Shown here: one piece after another, positions 62,401 through 62,560 of the stretch
Numbering within the stretch: position 1 is the first letter of the stretch
Layout: every line of letters begins with the position of its first letter
From: Burkholderiales bacterium PBB2
GTDB lineage: Bacteria > Pseudomonadota > Gammaproteobacteria > Burkholderiales > Burkholderiaceae_C
Direction of reading: 5' to 3'
Assembly: GCA_002255955.1 (NCBI GenBank)
Contig: NKIM01000020.1
Span: forward strand, 46,000-108,559
DNA length: 62,560 nt
Translations under genes and position numbers: made by a program
The notes under the pieces: generated by a model
Database searches by the model: none
Told to the model about the DNA's origin: nothing
What the model saw: the letters and a program-made list of their open reading frames with translations, nothing else

Positions 62401-62500
62401 CAAGGGGCATCGGGCGAGTGCTTCCGCTCATGTCCTCCGGCCTGTGCTGCGCACAGGCCTCCCCCTTTACTTCGCTTCAGCACTCACCCGACACCCCTTG
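62401..62500 (-). ncRNA. Candidate structured RNA, 100 nt with nested hairpins
   Basis: The sequence forms a 22-bp outer stem (CAAGGGG.../...CCCCTTG) enclosing two purine-rich internal-loop strands and a perfect 9-bp inner hairpin (GGCCTGTGC, GCA loop, GCACAGGCC). Three positions of the outer stem are A/C mismatches on the plus strand, but become G-U wobble pairs when read on the minus strand, so the minus strand looks like the one conserved as RNA. It may be a small RNA or a repeat family; no known RNA is recognised. GGAGG followed by ACATG in the loop could also be a ribosome binding site exposed by structure. Confidence 0.5.
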
Positions 62501-62560
62501 TCAGTGCGACCGCTTGGCGTTTTCGCCGAAGGAGCAAGGCCGTGCTGGATCGGGTCGGCT
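62501..62560. other. Right end of the window
   Basis: Sixty bases with no gene or RNA feature that I can support. Confidence 0.3.

Noticed and set aside
61937-62431. A 164-codon minus-strand frame that begins at ATG in the 62.4-kb hairpin, after GGAGG
   Set aside because: It is antisense to the BLUF gene and its translation has no motif. The GGAGG-ATG is noted in the RNA feature, but coding is not supported.

Overview
The window is GC-rich chromosomal DNA that looks like a betaproteobacterium of the order Burkholderiales, probably near the Rubrivivax/Roseateles/Leptothrix group. The support is a set of genes typical of that order: DUF1631, DUF1840, a short NtrX beside NtrY, rsmB-DUF4390-ntrY-ntrX in a row, a GBP-type porin, PEP-CTERM proteins, and an HU protein with a lysine/alanine tail. 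I see no IS element, prophage, CRISPR array or rRNA. Genus assignment is inference.

Layout. 1-4.1 kb: the 5' part of a malic enzyme gene (minus), then three tandem paralogous PEP-CTERM secreted proteins (plus). 4.1-10.6 kb, all minus: pgk, an azlCD amino-acid exporter pair, a DUF2807 protein, a small lipoprotein, htpX, fmt and def. 10.8-13.8 kb, plus: a LysM protein, dprA and smg. 13.8-19.8 kb, minus: yajC-secD-secF and a large DUF1631 protein. 20.1-25.5 kb, plus: a trans-4-hydroxy-L-proline degradation operon (deaminase, GntR regulator, epimerase, three-subunit D-hydroxyproline dehydrogenase). 25.6-31.2 kb, minus: porin, histidine phosphatase, DUF1840, and an overlapping GGDEF/EAL plus HD-GYP pair for cyclic di-GMP.

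31.5-38.8 kb carries genes for the lower phenylacetate/beta-ketoadipate routes (thiolase, PcaR/PobR-type IclR regulator, 3-hydroxyacyl-CoA dehydrogenase, enoyl-CoA hydratase), then an alpha/beta hydrolase, a periplasmic solute-binding-like protein and an ABM-domain protein. 38.9-42.0 kb: tailed HU protein, a PAS-GGDEF-EAL protein and tRNA-Leu. 42.1-49.4 kb: a PLP decarboxylase divergent from a MocR-type regulator, then a lysine catabolic operon (lysine 6-dehydrogenase-like, ALDH7, DUF1338/HglS) divergent from an Lrp/AsnC regulator. 49.5-55.3 kb: a response regulator-TPR protein whose phosphorylation site is glutamate, facing a CHASE2 hybrid kinase and a LysM-FecR protein. 55.5-61.0 kb, minus: tRNA-Thr, tRNA-Phe, ntrX, ntrY, DUF4390 and rsmB. 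61.1-62.4 kb, plus: folE and a BLUF blue-light sensor. The last 160 bases hold a long hairpin whose only imperfections become G-U pairs on the minus strand.

The main themes are core housekeeping (glycolysis, protein export, formyl-Met processing, tRNA), amino-acid and aromatic-acid catabolism with a local regulator beside each pathway, and signalling (three cyclic di-GMP proteins, three two-component-type proteins, one photoreceptor). The least explained items are the minus-strand hairpin at 62.4 kb, the duplicated tRNA-Leu tail with covarying terminators near 41.8 kb, the orphan minus-strand terminator at 1.15 kb, the PEP-CTERM triplication, and the FecR/CHASE2/pseudo-receiver block.
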